Source: Solimonas sp040066175
GTDB taxonomy: Bacteria > Pseudomonadota > Gammaproteobacteria > Nevskiales > Nevskiaceae
Assembly (NCBI RefSeq): GCF_040066175.1
Contig: NZ_JBEAAM010000007.1
Coordinates: 62,001 to 126,000 of the forward strand
Length of the DNA stretch: 64,000 bases
Direction: 5' to 3'
Within the stretch, counting starts at the first letter, position 1. Every line of letters begins with the position of its first letter. Both the position numbers and the translations under genes were made by a program. A model generated the notes under the pieces. It saw nothing but the letters and a program-made list of their open reading frames with translations. It was not told the origin of the DNA and searched no databases. Shown here piece after piece: positions 1 through 7,125 of this stretch.

Positions 1-1
1 T

Positions 2-502
2 GATGCGTCCGACGAGCGTGCCTGGGTCTATCTCGACCTGAGCAACACCCAGCAGGTGGCGCCGAGCGACCCCGCCAGCGATCCCGCCGGCTGGGATCTG
101 GCGTTGCGGCGCACCAACATCAAGCTCAATGGCGGCGCGTCCGGCGCCGGCAGCGTCGCGATCCACGACGGCCTGCACGACGACTGGGCCTCACGCAACC
201 GGGTACCGGCGGATGCGCACTGGCACAGCGACACGACCGAAGCGCTGGCTTTCGTCACCTATCCGCCGCGCGAAGTCGGCAGCGAGTGTGCATTCGAGGC
301 CGATGGCGACCACGGCTGGTACTACTACTCGGGATTCTGCGACAAAGGGGACGGTATGCACCACATCTCACCGCGCGACGTCGTCTACCTCGTGCGCGGC
401 CGCGACGGCCTGTACTGGAAGCTGCGCGTGCTCGGCTACTACTCCGACACCGGCGAACCCGGCCACTTGTCGCTCGAATTCGCGTCTATCACCGCACCAT
501 GA
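2..502 (+). CDS. HmuY-family heme-binding protein (5' end missing)
   Basis: The reading frame is open from the window edge, so the N-terminus, including any lipoprotein signal, is missing; 166 residues are visible. The sequence carries HmuY-type signatures: an early WVYLDL strand, WDLALRRTNIKLNGG, and a late VVYLVRGRDGLYWKLRVLGYY strand. HmuY proteins are secreted or surface heme-binding proteins that pass heme to a TonB-dependent receptor. The stop codon overlaps the start of the HugZ-like gene (ATGA), so the two are translationally coupled, which fits a heme-uptake operon whose receptor gene probably lies upstream of the window. The heme ligands cannot be assigned by eye. Family assignment is good; the substrate is inferred. 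Confidence 0.75.
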   Translation, partial: DASDERAWVYLDLSNTQQVAPSDPASDPAGWDLALRRTNIKLNGGASGAGSVAIHDGLHDDWASRNRVPADAHWHSDTTEALAFVTYPPREVGSECAFEADGDHGWYYYSGFCDKGDGMHHISPRDVVYLVRGRDGLYWKLRVLGYYSDTGEPGHLSLEFASITAP

Positions 503-1260
503 CTCGCATGACTCCCGACACCGCCCGCGCCACGTCCCACGCCTTGAACACCTTGGCCCGCGACGCCCGCACGCTGTATGCCCGCAACCTGCAGGGCATC
601 CTATCGACAGTGTCGCTCGAACTGCCCGGCTATCCGTTCGGCTCGGTGGTCGCGTTTTCGACCGACCAGCGGAACCGGCCGGTGATCCTGATCAGCGATC
701 TCGCCCAACACACCAAGAACGTCAAGGCCGATCCGCGCGTGTCGCTGACGTTGATCGAAGGCGGCGACGACATCCAGGCCGCTGGCCGACTGACGCTGGT
801 CGGCAACGTCGTCCCCGTGACCGACAACCTCGCCGAAACGGCCGAGCGCTACTACCGCCGTTTCCCACATGCGATCGATTACCACCGCGCACACGACTTC
901 GCGTTCTACCGCATCGAACCAGTCAAGCTTCGTTACATCGGCGGCTTCGGCAAGATCCACTGGCTGAACGCTGACGAGCTGTGCGTCGTCAATCCGTTCC
1001 CGTCTGGCGTCGAGGCCAGCATGATCGAGCACATGAACAGCGACCACGCTTCTGCGCTCATCGGCTACTGCCGCCTGCACGGCATCGAACCCCGTGGACT
1101 GCAACCGCGTCTGTCCGCGATCGACAGCGAGGGTTTCGATCTCATGCTCGACAAACGTCTGCTGCGCATCGCCTTCGAGCACCCGGTCCGCAGCGCCGGC
1201 GAAGTGCGCAGCGCGATGGTCGCGCTGGCGCTGCACGCGCGCGATCTGGCCACTGCATGA
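499..1260 (+). CDS. HugZ-like heme utilisation protein (PNPOx-like split barrel + DUF2470)
   Basis: This 253-residue cytoplasmic protein has an N-terminal pyridoxamine-phosphate-oxidase-like split barrel (about residues 10-160, with LPGYPFGSVV and ILISDLAQHTKN) and a C-terminal DUF2470 domain starting near MIEHMNSDHASALIGY. Members of this family (HugZ, HutZ) bind heme and are linked to heme breakdown or storage. The ATG at 499 overlaps the HmuY stop by four bases. The pair supports import followed by intracellular handling of heme. Whether it degrades heme or only binds it cannot be told from sequence, because HugZ activity depends on C-terminal residues that vary in the family. Confidence 0.8.
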   Translation: MTRMTPDTARATSHALNTLARDARTLYARNLQGILSTVSLELPGYPFGSVVAFSTDQRNRPVILISDLAQHTKNVKADPRVSLTLIEGGDDIQAAGRLTLVGNVVPVTDNLAETAERYYRRFPHAIDYHRAHDFAFYRIEPVKLRYIGGFGKIHWLNADELCVVNPFPSGVEASMIEHMNSDHASALIGYCRLHGIEPRGLQPRLSAIDSEGFDLMLDKRLLRIAFEHPVRSAGEVRSAMVALALHARDLATA

Positions 1261-1370
1261 TCGGGCGATACAGTGCATCGCGTGCAGTGCATACGGCTAC
1301 TGCAGTGCACTCACTCGTGCGCATGAGCCGCCCTCGGACTTGCGAGAAGCCAGGACACATCAAAACTTCA

Positions 1371-1508
1371 ATGCGCCGTGCGCCGTTTTCGGTACTGCGC
1401 CGCTGCTGGGCGCGGGCAGCGAAGCTCGGATTCTGGTTCTTCCTGATCAAGGGGCTGCTGTGGCTGACGCTGCCGCTGGGCGCGGCCTGGCTCGGCCACG
1501 GCACGTGA
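1371..1508 (+). CDS. small hypothetical membrane protein (45 aa)
   Basis: A short open frame codes for a basic N-terminus (MRRAPFSVLRRCWARAAK) followed by one hydrophobic helix (FWFFLIKGLLWLTLPLGAAWLG), the pattern of a small single-pass membrane protein. I do not recognise a family. The ATG at 1371 was chosen because it starts just before the basic segment; an in-frame ATG at 1324 would add 16 residues. The ribosome site is poor (AGGA about 16 bases upstream). The gene sits between the heme genes and the convergent fpr gene. It could be spurious, but the clean basic-plus-TM layout argues for a real gene. Confidence 0.45.
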   Translation: MRRAPFSVLRRCWARAAKLGFWFFLIKGLLWLTLPLGAAWLGHGT

Positions 1509-1609
1509 ACCTGCTCACGGGCGCTGGATAGGGTCCTCAGTGACTGGCCCGAAACCCGGGCGTGCGATCGGACTCCAAGGCAACGATCCTTGTTCCGGTC
1601 GTGCCTCGC

Positions 1610-2386
1610 CTACTTCTCGACGAACGCTCGCTCGATCACGTAATCGCCCGGCGTGCCGATGTGCGGCGAGATCGAAAAGCCGCGCTCGTCGAGCATGCGC
1701 GCGGTGTCGGAGAGCATCGTCGGGCTGCCGCAGATCATCGCGCGGTCGGTCGCCGGATCGAGCCCCGGCAGGCCGATGTCGGCGAACAGCTTGCCGGACT
1801 CGACCAGCTCCGTCAGGCGACCCCTGTTCCGATACGGCTCGCGCGTGACCGTCGGGTAGTAGATCAGCTTGTCGCGCACCAGCTCGCCGAACAGCTCGTC
1901 GTTGGGCAGCGTCTGCGTGAAGTACTCCTCGTAGGCCAGCTCACTGACCAGGCGCACGCCGTGCACGAGCACGATCTTGTCGAAGCGCTCGTACATTTCC
2001 GGGTCCTTGACCAGGCTCAGGAACGGCGCGAGACCGGTGCCGGTGCTGAACAGGTACAGGTGCTTGCCGGGCCTGAGATCGTCGAGCAGCAGCGTGCCGG
2101 TCGGCTTGCGGCTGACCAGGATCTCCTGCCCCGGGCGCACGTTCTGCAGCAGCGAGGTCAGCGGACCGTTCTGCACCTTGATGGAGAAGAACTCCAGGTG
2201 ATCCTCGTGGTTGGCGCTGGCGATGCTGTAGGCGCGCATCAGCGGCTTGCCGTTGACTTCCAGGCCGATCATCACGAACTGGCCGTTGCGGAAGCGCAGC
2301 GCCGGATCGCGCGTCGTACGGAAGCTGAACAGCGTGTCGTTCCAGTGCCGCACGCTCAGGATCTGTTCGGTACCGATGGCCGCCAT
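1610..2386 (-). CDS. fpr: ferredoxin--NADP(+) reductase
   Basis: This 258-residue flavoenzyme transfers electrons between NADP(H) and ferredoxin or flavodoxin. The FAD motif RAYSIAS is at residues 51-57 and the NADP-site motif STGTGLAP at 114-121. The C-terminus ERAFVEK is characteristic of the subclass I bacterial Fpr of Azotobacter and Pseudomonas type, in which the terminal residues stack near the flavin. Length matches the family. In this group Fpr commonly serves oxidative-stress defence and Fe-S assembly. It is transcribed divergently from the rhomboid gene across a region with a perfect 14-bp palindrome (2454-2467). Confidence 0.93.
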   Translation of the reverse strand: MAAIGTEQILSVRHWNDTLFSFRTTRDPALRFRNGQFVMIGLEVNGKPLMRAYSIASANHEDHLEFFSIKVQNGPLTSLLQNVRPGQEILVSRKPTGTLLLDDLRPGKHLYLFSTGTGLAPFLSLVKDPEMYERFDKIVLVHGVRLVSELAYEEYFTQTLPNDELFGELVRDKLIYYPTVTREPYRNRGRLTELVESGKLFADIGLPGLDPATDRAMICGSPTMLSDTARMLDERGFSISPHIGTPGDYVIERAFVEK

Positions 2387-2453
2387 TGCCGCCCGTCCTC
2401 AGTTGCTGTGGAAATCGCCGCGCATGGTAAAGGCAAAGCACCGCGGCGGCGCA

Positions 2454-2467
2454 TCATATCGATATGA
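2454..2467. promoter_or_regulatory. 14-bp perfect palindrome in the fpr/rhomboid divergent promoter region
   Basis: TCATATCGATATGA reads the same on both strands and is AT-rich in a GC-rich context. It lies 68 bases upstream of the fpr start and 81 bases upstream of the rhomboid start used here. It could be an operator or overlapping -10 elements of the two divergent promoters. No regulator is assigned. Confidence 0.4.
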
Positions 2468-2547
2468 CAAAAGCGGCAGCCTCGTCCACGGGGACGAGTG
2501 GCCGCGTGCCCCTTGCGAACCGGTACCGGCGCCCCGATATCGGGCAG

Positions 2548-3255
2548 ATGAGTGACTTCCAGCGCCTCCGGCGCGCGGCCACCGTGATGGCCCTGTTCAC
2601 CGCCGTGCTGTGGCTGCTGCTGGGCTACGGCGCGCTGTTGCCCTTCGACGCCATCCGCGCGTTTGGCCTCTTTCCGCGCGACATCGGGCGACTGCACGGC
2701 ATCCTCACCGCGCCGCTGATCCACAGCTCGATCGGCCATCTCGCCGCCAATTCCGTGCCACTGTTCGTGCTCGGCACCGCGATGCTCTACGGCCTGCCGC
2801 GCGCGACGCGCATCGCGCTGCCGGCGATCTGGCTCGTCTCCGGGCTGGGTGTCTGGCTGTTCGGCCGCGCGTCGTTCCACGTCGGCATCAGCGGCGTCAC
2901 GCATGGCATGGTGTTCTTCGTGCTGCTGGTCGGCATCCTGCGCCGCGACCGCGCCTCGATCGCGCTGGTAATGTTCGTCAGCTTCCTCTACGGCGGCATG
3001 ATCTGGGGCGTGCTGCCGCAGCGGCCCGACATCTCGTTCGAGTCGCACCTCGCCGGCGCGCTGGCCGGCCTCGTCGCTGCCTATGCATTGCGCGACGCCG
3101 ATCCGCTGACCGGCCCCCGGCTGCTGCAGCCCCTCCCGCCGCCGGCTGCGGACGAAGACGATCCGCTGATCGGCGATCAGTGGCGCGAAGGAACGGAGCC
3201 CACGGCGCCCCGCCCGGACGACGGCAGCGAACGCGGACCCGCCGGCGACCGCTGA
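2548..3255 (+). CDS. rhomboid-family intramembrane serine protease
   Basis: The 235-residue protein has about six hydrophobic segments and the rhomboid signature: HxxxN in TM2 (H64, N68), the GxSG active-site motif GISG (S115 as nucleophile) and the TM6 histidine in ESHLAG (H167). The Ser-His dyad is intact, so an active membrane protease that cuts within lipid bilayers is expected. A Pro/Asp-rich tail of about 50 residues follows the last helix. ATG 2548 was chosen because it places a short cytoplasmic N-terminus before TM1; an in-frame ATG at 2464 would add 28 residues but lies inside the palindrome at 2454-2467. Its substrate is unknown. Confidence 0.85.
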   Translation: MSDFQRLRRAATVMALFTAVLWLLLGYGALLPFDAIRAFGLFPRDIGRLHGILTAPLIHSSIGHLAANSVPLFVLGTAMLYGLPRATRIALPAIWLVSGLGVWLFGRASFHVGISGVTHGMVFFVLLVGILRRDRASIALVMFVSFLYGGMIWGVLPQRPDISFESHLAGALAGLVAAYALRDADPLTGPRLLQPLPPPAADEDDPLIGDQWREGTEPTAPRPDDGSERGPAGDR

Positions 3256-3316
3256 AGCGCGGACCTGAGGCAGCCGAGTCGCGTGCACCATCCGGAACAC
3301 GCACCGGTGGTCCTCA

Positions 3317-3961
3317 TCAGTCCACGCAGCCGACCGGCAGTCCCATGCGCTGCGCCCGCGTCAGGTCCTCGGGCCGGTCGATGTCCCACAGTTCCGGCAG
3401 CTCGCACCAGTCGCACCCGGCACGCCAGCCGGCGCCCGCGAGCGCGGCGCGCGTCTGTTGCATGACTGCGGGCGTGCCCCAGGCCAACGGGCCGAATGCG
3501 GCGGCGACGGGTTCGCGTGCAGCGACGGCGACGTAGCCGCCGTCCTCGGCGGGGATGAAGGCCATGCGCGCACGGCCGAGTGCGGCCATCAGCCCGGCGA
3601 GGTGCCGGGCTTCGAGCAGCGGGCAGTCGGTGCCGGTGAGCGCGGCACGCTCGTGTGTGCGCAGCAGCGTCTGCAGGGCGTGCAGCATGCGTTCGCCCAG
3701 GTGATCGCCGTGCTGCGCGACGATGGTGACACCCAGCTGCCTGCGGCACGCCGTCCACAACGGATGGTCGGGATCACCGGCGGTGAACAGGGTGACGGCG
3801 CCGGGCGCGGCGGCCGTTGCAGTCTGCAGTGCGTGCAGCGTGAGCCGGCGCTGCAGCCGCGCGGCGCCTTCGGCGCCGAGTGCGGGGATCAGGCGGGTCT
3901 TGGCCTGCCCCGGCACGGGCGCCCTGGCCATGACGCCGACCGCGAACCGCGCTGCAGCCAT
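3317..3961 (-). CDS. TIGR04282/DUF2064-family glycosyltransferase-like protein
   Basis: This 214-residue protein starts with GVMARAPVPGQAKTRL, the nucleotide-binding start of a GT-A-like fold, and carries TDCPLL and EDGGYVAVA, all typical of the DUF2064 family. Some members are named arsenosugar-biosynthesis glycosyltransferases; most have no tested function. The ATG at 3961 is preceded by a GGGGCGGGG purine stretch and gives the expected start, whereas longer in-frame starts add a basic non-homologous leader. It lies 43 bases downstream of the desaturase gene on the same strand and may be part of the desCB transcript. The true substrate is unknown. Confidence 0.75.
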   Translation of the reverse strand: MAAARFAVGVMARAPVPGQAKTRLIPALGAEGAARLQRRLTLHALQTATAAAPGAVTLFTAGDPDHPLWTACRRQLGVTIVAQHGDHLGERMLHALQTLLRTHERAALTGTDCPLLEARHLAGLMAALGRARMAFIPAEDGGYVAVAAREPVAAAFGPLAWGTPAVMQQTRAALAGAGWRAGCDWCELPELWDIDRPEDLTRAQRMGLPVGCVD

Positions 3962-4004
3962 GCCCCGCCCCTCGGTGACCAGGAGCGGAGCATAGCCCGG
4001 CCGT

Positions 4005-5093
4005 TCAGGCCGCGACCGGCTGCGGCTCCAGCGACTGGCCACCCGGCAGGCTCAGGCGCAGCACGCGCCAGGTCGTCGTGCCGAACTGGCGCGCGAAGGA
4101 GCCGGTGTTGTACGGCAGGCCGTACTTCTCGCACAGCGCCTGCACCCGCGGCGCGATCTCGGCGTAGCGGTTGCTCGGCAGGTCCGGGAACAGGTGGTGC
4201 TCGATCTGGTGACTGAGGTTGCCGGACAGGATGTGGAAGAGTCTGCCGCCGCGGATGTTGCAGGAGCCGAGCAGCTGGCGCAGGTACCAGCGCCCGCGCG
4301 TCTCGTTCTCGACCGACTCGGCGCTGAAGGTGTGCGTGCCGGCCGGGAAGTGGCCACAGAAGATGATCGCGTAGGCCCACAGGTTGCGGATGAAGTTCGC
4401 GGTGGCATTGCCGGCGAGCACATAGAAGAAGAACGGCCCCGCCAGCGCCGGGAACAGCACGTAGTCCTTGAGCGTCTGCTTGCGCGTCTTGCGCACGACG
4501 GCCTTGAGCCGCTTCCAGGCATCACGCCAGGTCTTCTTGCCCTCGATGACCTGGTCGAACTCGACGTCGTGCAGCGCGACGCCGTACTGGAACAGGCCGG
4601 CGAGCAGCGCGTTGTAGACCGGCTGGCCGAGGTTCCAGACGCTCCACTTCTGCTGCGGCGACATGCGCAGGATGCCGTAGCCGACGTCGCGATCCATGCC
4701 GACGACGTTGGTGTACGTGTGGTGCATATAGTTGTGCGAGTGCTTCCACTGGTCGGCCGGGCAGGCCGTGTCCCACTCCCAGGTCGAGGAATGGATCTTC
4801 GGGTCCTTCATCCAGTCCCACTGCGCGTGCATGACGTTGTGGCCGATCTCCATGTTTTCGAGGATCTTGGCCACCGACAGCAGCGCGGTGCCGGCGATCC
4901 AGGCCGGCGGCAGCACGCCGGCGAACAGCAGCGCGCGGCCGCCGATGTCCAGTCCGCGCTGGATGCGGATCAGGCGACGGATGTAGGCGGCGTCCTGTTC
5001 GCCGAGGCTGGCCCTGACCTCGTCGCGGATCGCGTCGAGCTCGCGGCCGAAAGCCTCGGCCTGTTCGGCGGTCAGATAGGGGGTCGTCGTCAT
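4005..5093 (-). CDS. desB: acyl-CoA/acyl-lipid fatty acid desaturase, DesB-like
   Basis: A 362-residue membrane di-iron desaturase with three histidine boxes: HNVMH (85-89), HSHNYMHH (118-125) and HQIEHH (295-300). Hydrophobic segments flank the boxes. These enzymes insert a double bond into acyl chains using O2 and electrons from a reductase partner. The gene lies 23 bases downstream of desC and divergent from desT, the arrangement known for Pseudomonas aeruginosa desT-desCB. The start ATG at 5093 follows an AGGAGA ribosome site. The regiospecificity (delta-9 in DesB) is inferred from context and not from sequence. Confidence 0.85.
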   Translation of the reverse strand: MTTTPYLTAEQAEAFGRELDAIRDEVRASLGEQDAAYIRRLIRIQRGLDIGGRALLFAGVLPPAWIAGTALLSVAKILENMEIGHNVMHAQWDWMKDPKIHSSTWEWDTACPADQWKHSHNYMHHTYTNVVGMDRDVGYGILRMSPQQKWSVWNLGQPVYNALLAGLFQYGVALHDVEFDQVIEGKKTWRDAWKRLKAVVRKTRKQTLKDYVLFPALAGPFFFYVLAGNATANFIRNLWAYAIIFCGHFPAGTHTFSAESVENETRGRWYLRQLLGSCNIRGGRLFHILSGNLSHQIEHHLFPDLPSNRYAEIAPRVQALCEKYGLPYNTGSFARQFGTTTWRVLRLSLPGGQSLEPQPVAA

Positions 5094-5116
5094 GGCGTTC
5101 TCCTGCACGGTTTCAT

Positions 5117-6196
5117 TCACAGTTCGATCTCGACATCGCCGACCGGCGCGCAGACGCAGATCTGCACCTGGTCGCCCTCTTCGGCATGGACGGTGCCGTC
5201 GCGCAGGTCGCGCACGGCGCCGGACCTGAGCGTGGCGATGCAGCCATGGCAGATGCCCATGCGGCAGCCGCTCGCCGGGGCGAGTCCCTGCAGCTCGGCC
5301 AGTTCGAGCACCGGCTGATCGCCGCGGCCGGCCGCGGAACAGCCGCTGCGCGCAAAGCGCACCGTAACCGCCGCGTCCGCCGGCACGCCGGCGAGCTGGC
5401 GCGGACGGAAGCGTTCGACATGCAGCTGGCCCGCGATGCCGGCCTGCTGCCAGTGCGCTTCCAGCGTCTGCAGCAGCGCGTCGGGGCCGCAGGCCCAGGT
5501 CTCGGACAGCCGCCACTCCGGGCACAGCGTTTCCAGCTGCTCGGGGGTGAATCGACCGCTCTGGCGGGTGTAGATGCGGTGCAGGCGCAGGCGCGGATGA
5601 CGCTCGGCCAGCCGGGCCAGCTCGTCGCCGTGGATCATCTGGTCCGCATCCGGCGCACAGTGGATCACCGTCGCATACGGCATGACCCCGCGCGCGTCGA
5701 GGCTCGCCAGCATGCTCATCACCGGCGTGATGCCACTGCCGGCGGTGACGAACAGCAGTCGAGCGGGCAGGCGCTCCGGCAGCGTGAACGCGCCGGCCGG
5801 TTCTGAAAGCTGCACGCGCGCGCCGACGGCGAGTCGATCGACGATGTACGTGGAGACACGCCCCCCGGGGACCGCCTTGACCGTCAGTGTGAAGCAGCCG
5901 TCCGCGCGCTCCGGCGCCGAGCTGATCGAATAGCAGCGCCAGTGGCGCACGCCGTCGATGTCGATGCCGATGCGCACGAACTGGCCGGCCACATGGCGCG
6001 CAAAGCCGCGGCCCGGGCGGATCGTAAGCGTGACCGCGTCCGGCGCGGCGCGGCGCACGGACTCGACGCTGCCCTGCAGTGCATCGCCGTCGGCACGGAC
6101 GGTGCCGAAATAGTCGGCGGGCGTGAGCGGATAGCTCAGCGCCGCGGCGAAGCGGGCGAGGACGCGGCGCGGGGCGGAAGACAGGTCGAAAGCCAT
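5117..6196 (-). CDS. desC: FAD/[2Fe-2S] oxidoreductase, DesC-like electron donor to the desaturase
   Basis: This 359-residue soluble reductase has an FAD-binding RCYSISS motif (87-93), an NAD(P) region with TAGSGITPVMSML, and a C-terminal plant-type ferredoxin domain with cysteines in CRMGICHGC (C311, C316, C319) and a fourth in QICVCAP. It should pass electrons from NAD(P)H through FAD and the 2Fe-2S centre to DesB. It is the first gene of the desC-desB operon, and its ATG lies 11 bases from the 18-bp operator at 6208-6225, so a bound repressor would block transcription directly. Order and domain plan match P. aeruginosa DesC. Confidence 0.85.
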   Translation of the reverse strand: MAFDLSSAPRRVLARFAAALSYPLTPADYFGTVRADGDALQGSVESVRRAAPDAVTLTIRPGRGFARHVAGQFVRIGIDIDGVRHWRCYSISSAPERADGCFTLTVKAVPGGRVSTYIVDRLAVGARVQLSEPAGAFTLPERLPARLLFVTAGSGITPVMSMLASLDARGVMPYATVIHCAPDADQMIHGDELARLAERHPRLRLHRIYTRQSGRFTPEQLETLCPEWRLSETWACGPDALLQTLEAHWQQAGIAGQLHVERFRPRQLAGVPADAAVTVRFARSGCSAAGRGDQPVLELAELQGLAPASGCRMGICHGCIATLRSGAVRDLRDGTVHAEEGDQVQICVCAPVGDVEIEL

Positions 6197-6207
6197 GTGC
6201 GAGCTCC

Positions 6208-6225
6208 AGTAAACGTTTGTTTACT
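6208..6225. promoter_or_regulatory. DesT/FabR-type operator upstream of desC
   Basis: AGTAAACGTTTGTTTACT has perfect 7-bp arms (AGTAAAC/GTTTACT) around a 4-bp centre, the layout of DesT/FabR operators. It lies between the divergent desC and desT genes, immediately upstream of the desC start. Further GTTTACT copies occur at 6257-6263 (inside ACAGT-N5-ACTGT) and 6313-6319. Confidence 0.8.
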
Positions 6226-6297
6226 GTACACACGCCGACCATTACGGTCAACAGTCGTTTACTGTTTATTTTCTTGTCATTGTTTTGCAAGTATTTT

Positions 6298-6327
6298 TTG
6301 ATTAACTATCGAGTTTACTGATATGCT
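6298..6327 (+). promoter_or_regulatory. candidate sigma70 promoter of desT overlapping an operator half-site
   Basis: TTGATT (6298-6303) and TATGCT (6322-6327) are separated by 18 bases, and the spacer contains the GTTTACT half-site at 6313-6319, which would allow autoregulation. The predicted start of transcription falls at or next to the desT ATG at 6334, which would give a leaderless or very short leader mRNA, so the true promoter may be elsewhere. Confidence 0.4.
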
Positions 6328-6333
6328 GAGGTC

Positions 6334-7065
6334 ATGAAACGACGTCCCCATTCGCGTCGCCAGGGCGAGGCCGAGAACGCCGGCCGCGAAGGTGGCCGCG
6401 ACGAGCGCAAGCTGCGCACGCGCCGCGCGCTGCTCGACGCTGCCCTGCAGCTGCTCGAGGGCGAACGCAGCTTCAGCAGCCTGAGCCTGCGCGAGGTGAC
6501 CAAGGGCGCCGGCATCACGCCGGCGGCGTTCTACCGCCACTTCAGTGGCATGGAGGACCTCGGCCATGCGCTGATCGAGGATTCCTTCCGCTCGCTGCAC
6601 GTGCTGATGCGCCAGGCCCGCGAAGGCGCGCTGCCGAGCACGCACATGATCCGCGCGTCGGTCGCGACGTTCCTCGATCACGTCGCGGCGCACCGCGCGC
6701 ACTTCCGCTTCATCGCCAAGGAGCGCTTCTCCGGCTCTTCGGTGATCCGCATGGCCATCCGCAAGGAAATCCGCCTGTGGATCGGCGATCTGGCCGTCGA
6801 TCTGTCGCGCTTCCCCGCCCTGGCCAAGTTCAGCGCGGAGGATCTGCAGATGCTCGCCGGCATGATGGTCAACATCGTCATCGGCGGCACCGAGGTCCTC
6901 CTCGACACGCCACCGGCCGACACCGAGGCGTTGCAGCGCATCTACCGGCTCACCGAGAAGCAGATGCGCCTGGTGTTGCTCGGCGCGGCGCTGTGGGACA
7001 GCAACAATGCGCGCGCGGACGAACGCAGTCCGCCGTCGAGCACGGCCCGGTCGCGCGCGGGTTGA
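6334..7065 (+). CDS. desT: TetR-family regulator of unsaturated fatty acid synthesis, DesT/FabR-like
   Basis: The 243-residue protein has an N-terminal TetR helix-turn-helix (about residues 34-80, SLREVTKGAGITPAAFYRHF) and a helical ligand domain. DesT and FabR sense the saturated/unsaturated acyl-CoA or acyl-ACP balance and repress desaturase or fab genes. It is divergent from desCB, exactly as desT is in P. aeruginosa, and DesT-type palindromes fill the gap. The N-terminal 25 residues are very basic. Its stop codon overlaps the FNR box at 7062-7075 that serves the next operon. Assignment rests on family plus synteny plus operator. Confidence 0.82.
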   Translation: MKRRPHSRRQGEAENAGREGGRDERKLRTRRALLDAALQLLEGERSFSSLSLREVTKGAGITPAAFYRHFSGMEDLGHALIEDSFRSLHVLMRQAREGALPSTHMIRASVATFLDHVAAHRAHFRFIAKERFSGSSVIRMAIRKEIRLWIGDLAVDLSRFPALAKFSAEDLQMLAGMMVNIVIGGTEVLLDTPPADTEALQRIYRLTEKQMRLVLLGAALWDSNNARADERSPPSSTARSRAG

Positions 7066-7075
7066 TGCAGGTCAA
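7062..7075. promoter_or_regulatory. FNR/Anr box upstream of the PAS-Usp-MBL operon
   Basis: TTGATGCAGGTCAA fits the FNR consensus TTGAY-N4-RTCAA in both halves. Its centre is about 57 bases upstream of the ATG at 7126, consistent with a class II activator site if the transcript starts near 7110. I see no convincing -10 hexamer. An FNR gene lies 4 kb away at 11449-12207. Confidence 0.75.
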
Positions 7076-7125
7076 CGCGCCGCGCAGGCAAACGGCGCAA
7101 GGTGCCTCACATACCGGAGGAGTAC

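Noticed and set aside
2464..2547. Longer start for the rhomboid protein at ATG 2464
   Set aside because: The added 28 residues are not rhomboid-like, the codon is part of a perfect palindrome likely to be regulatory, and no ribosome site precedes it.
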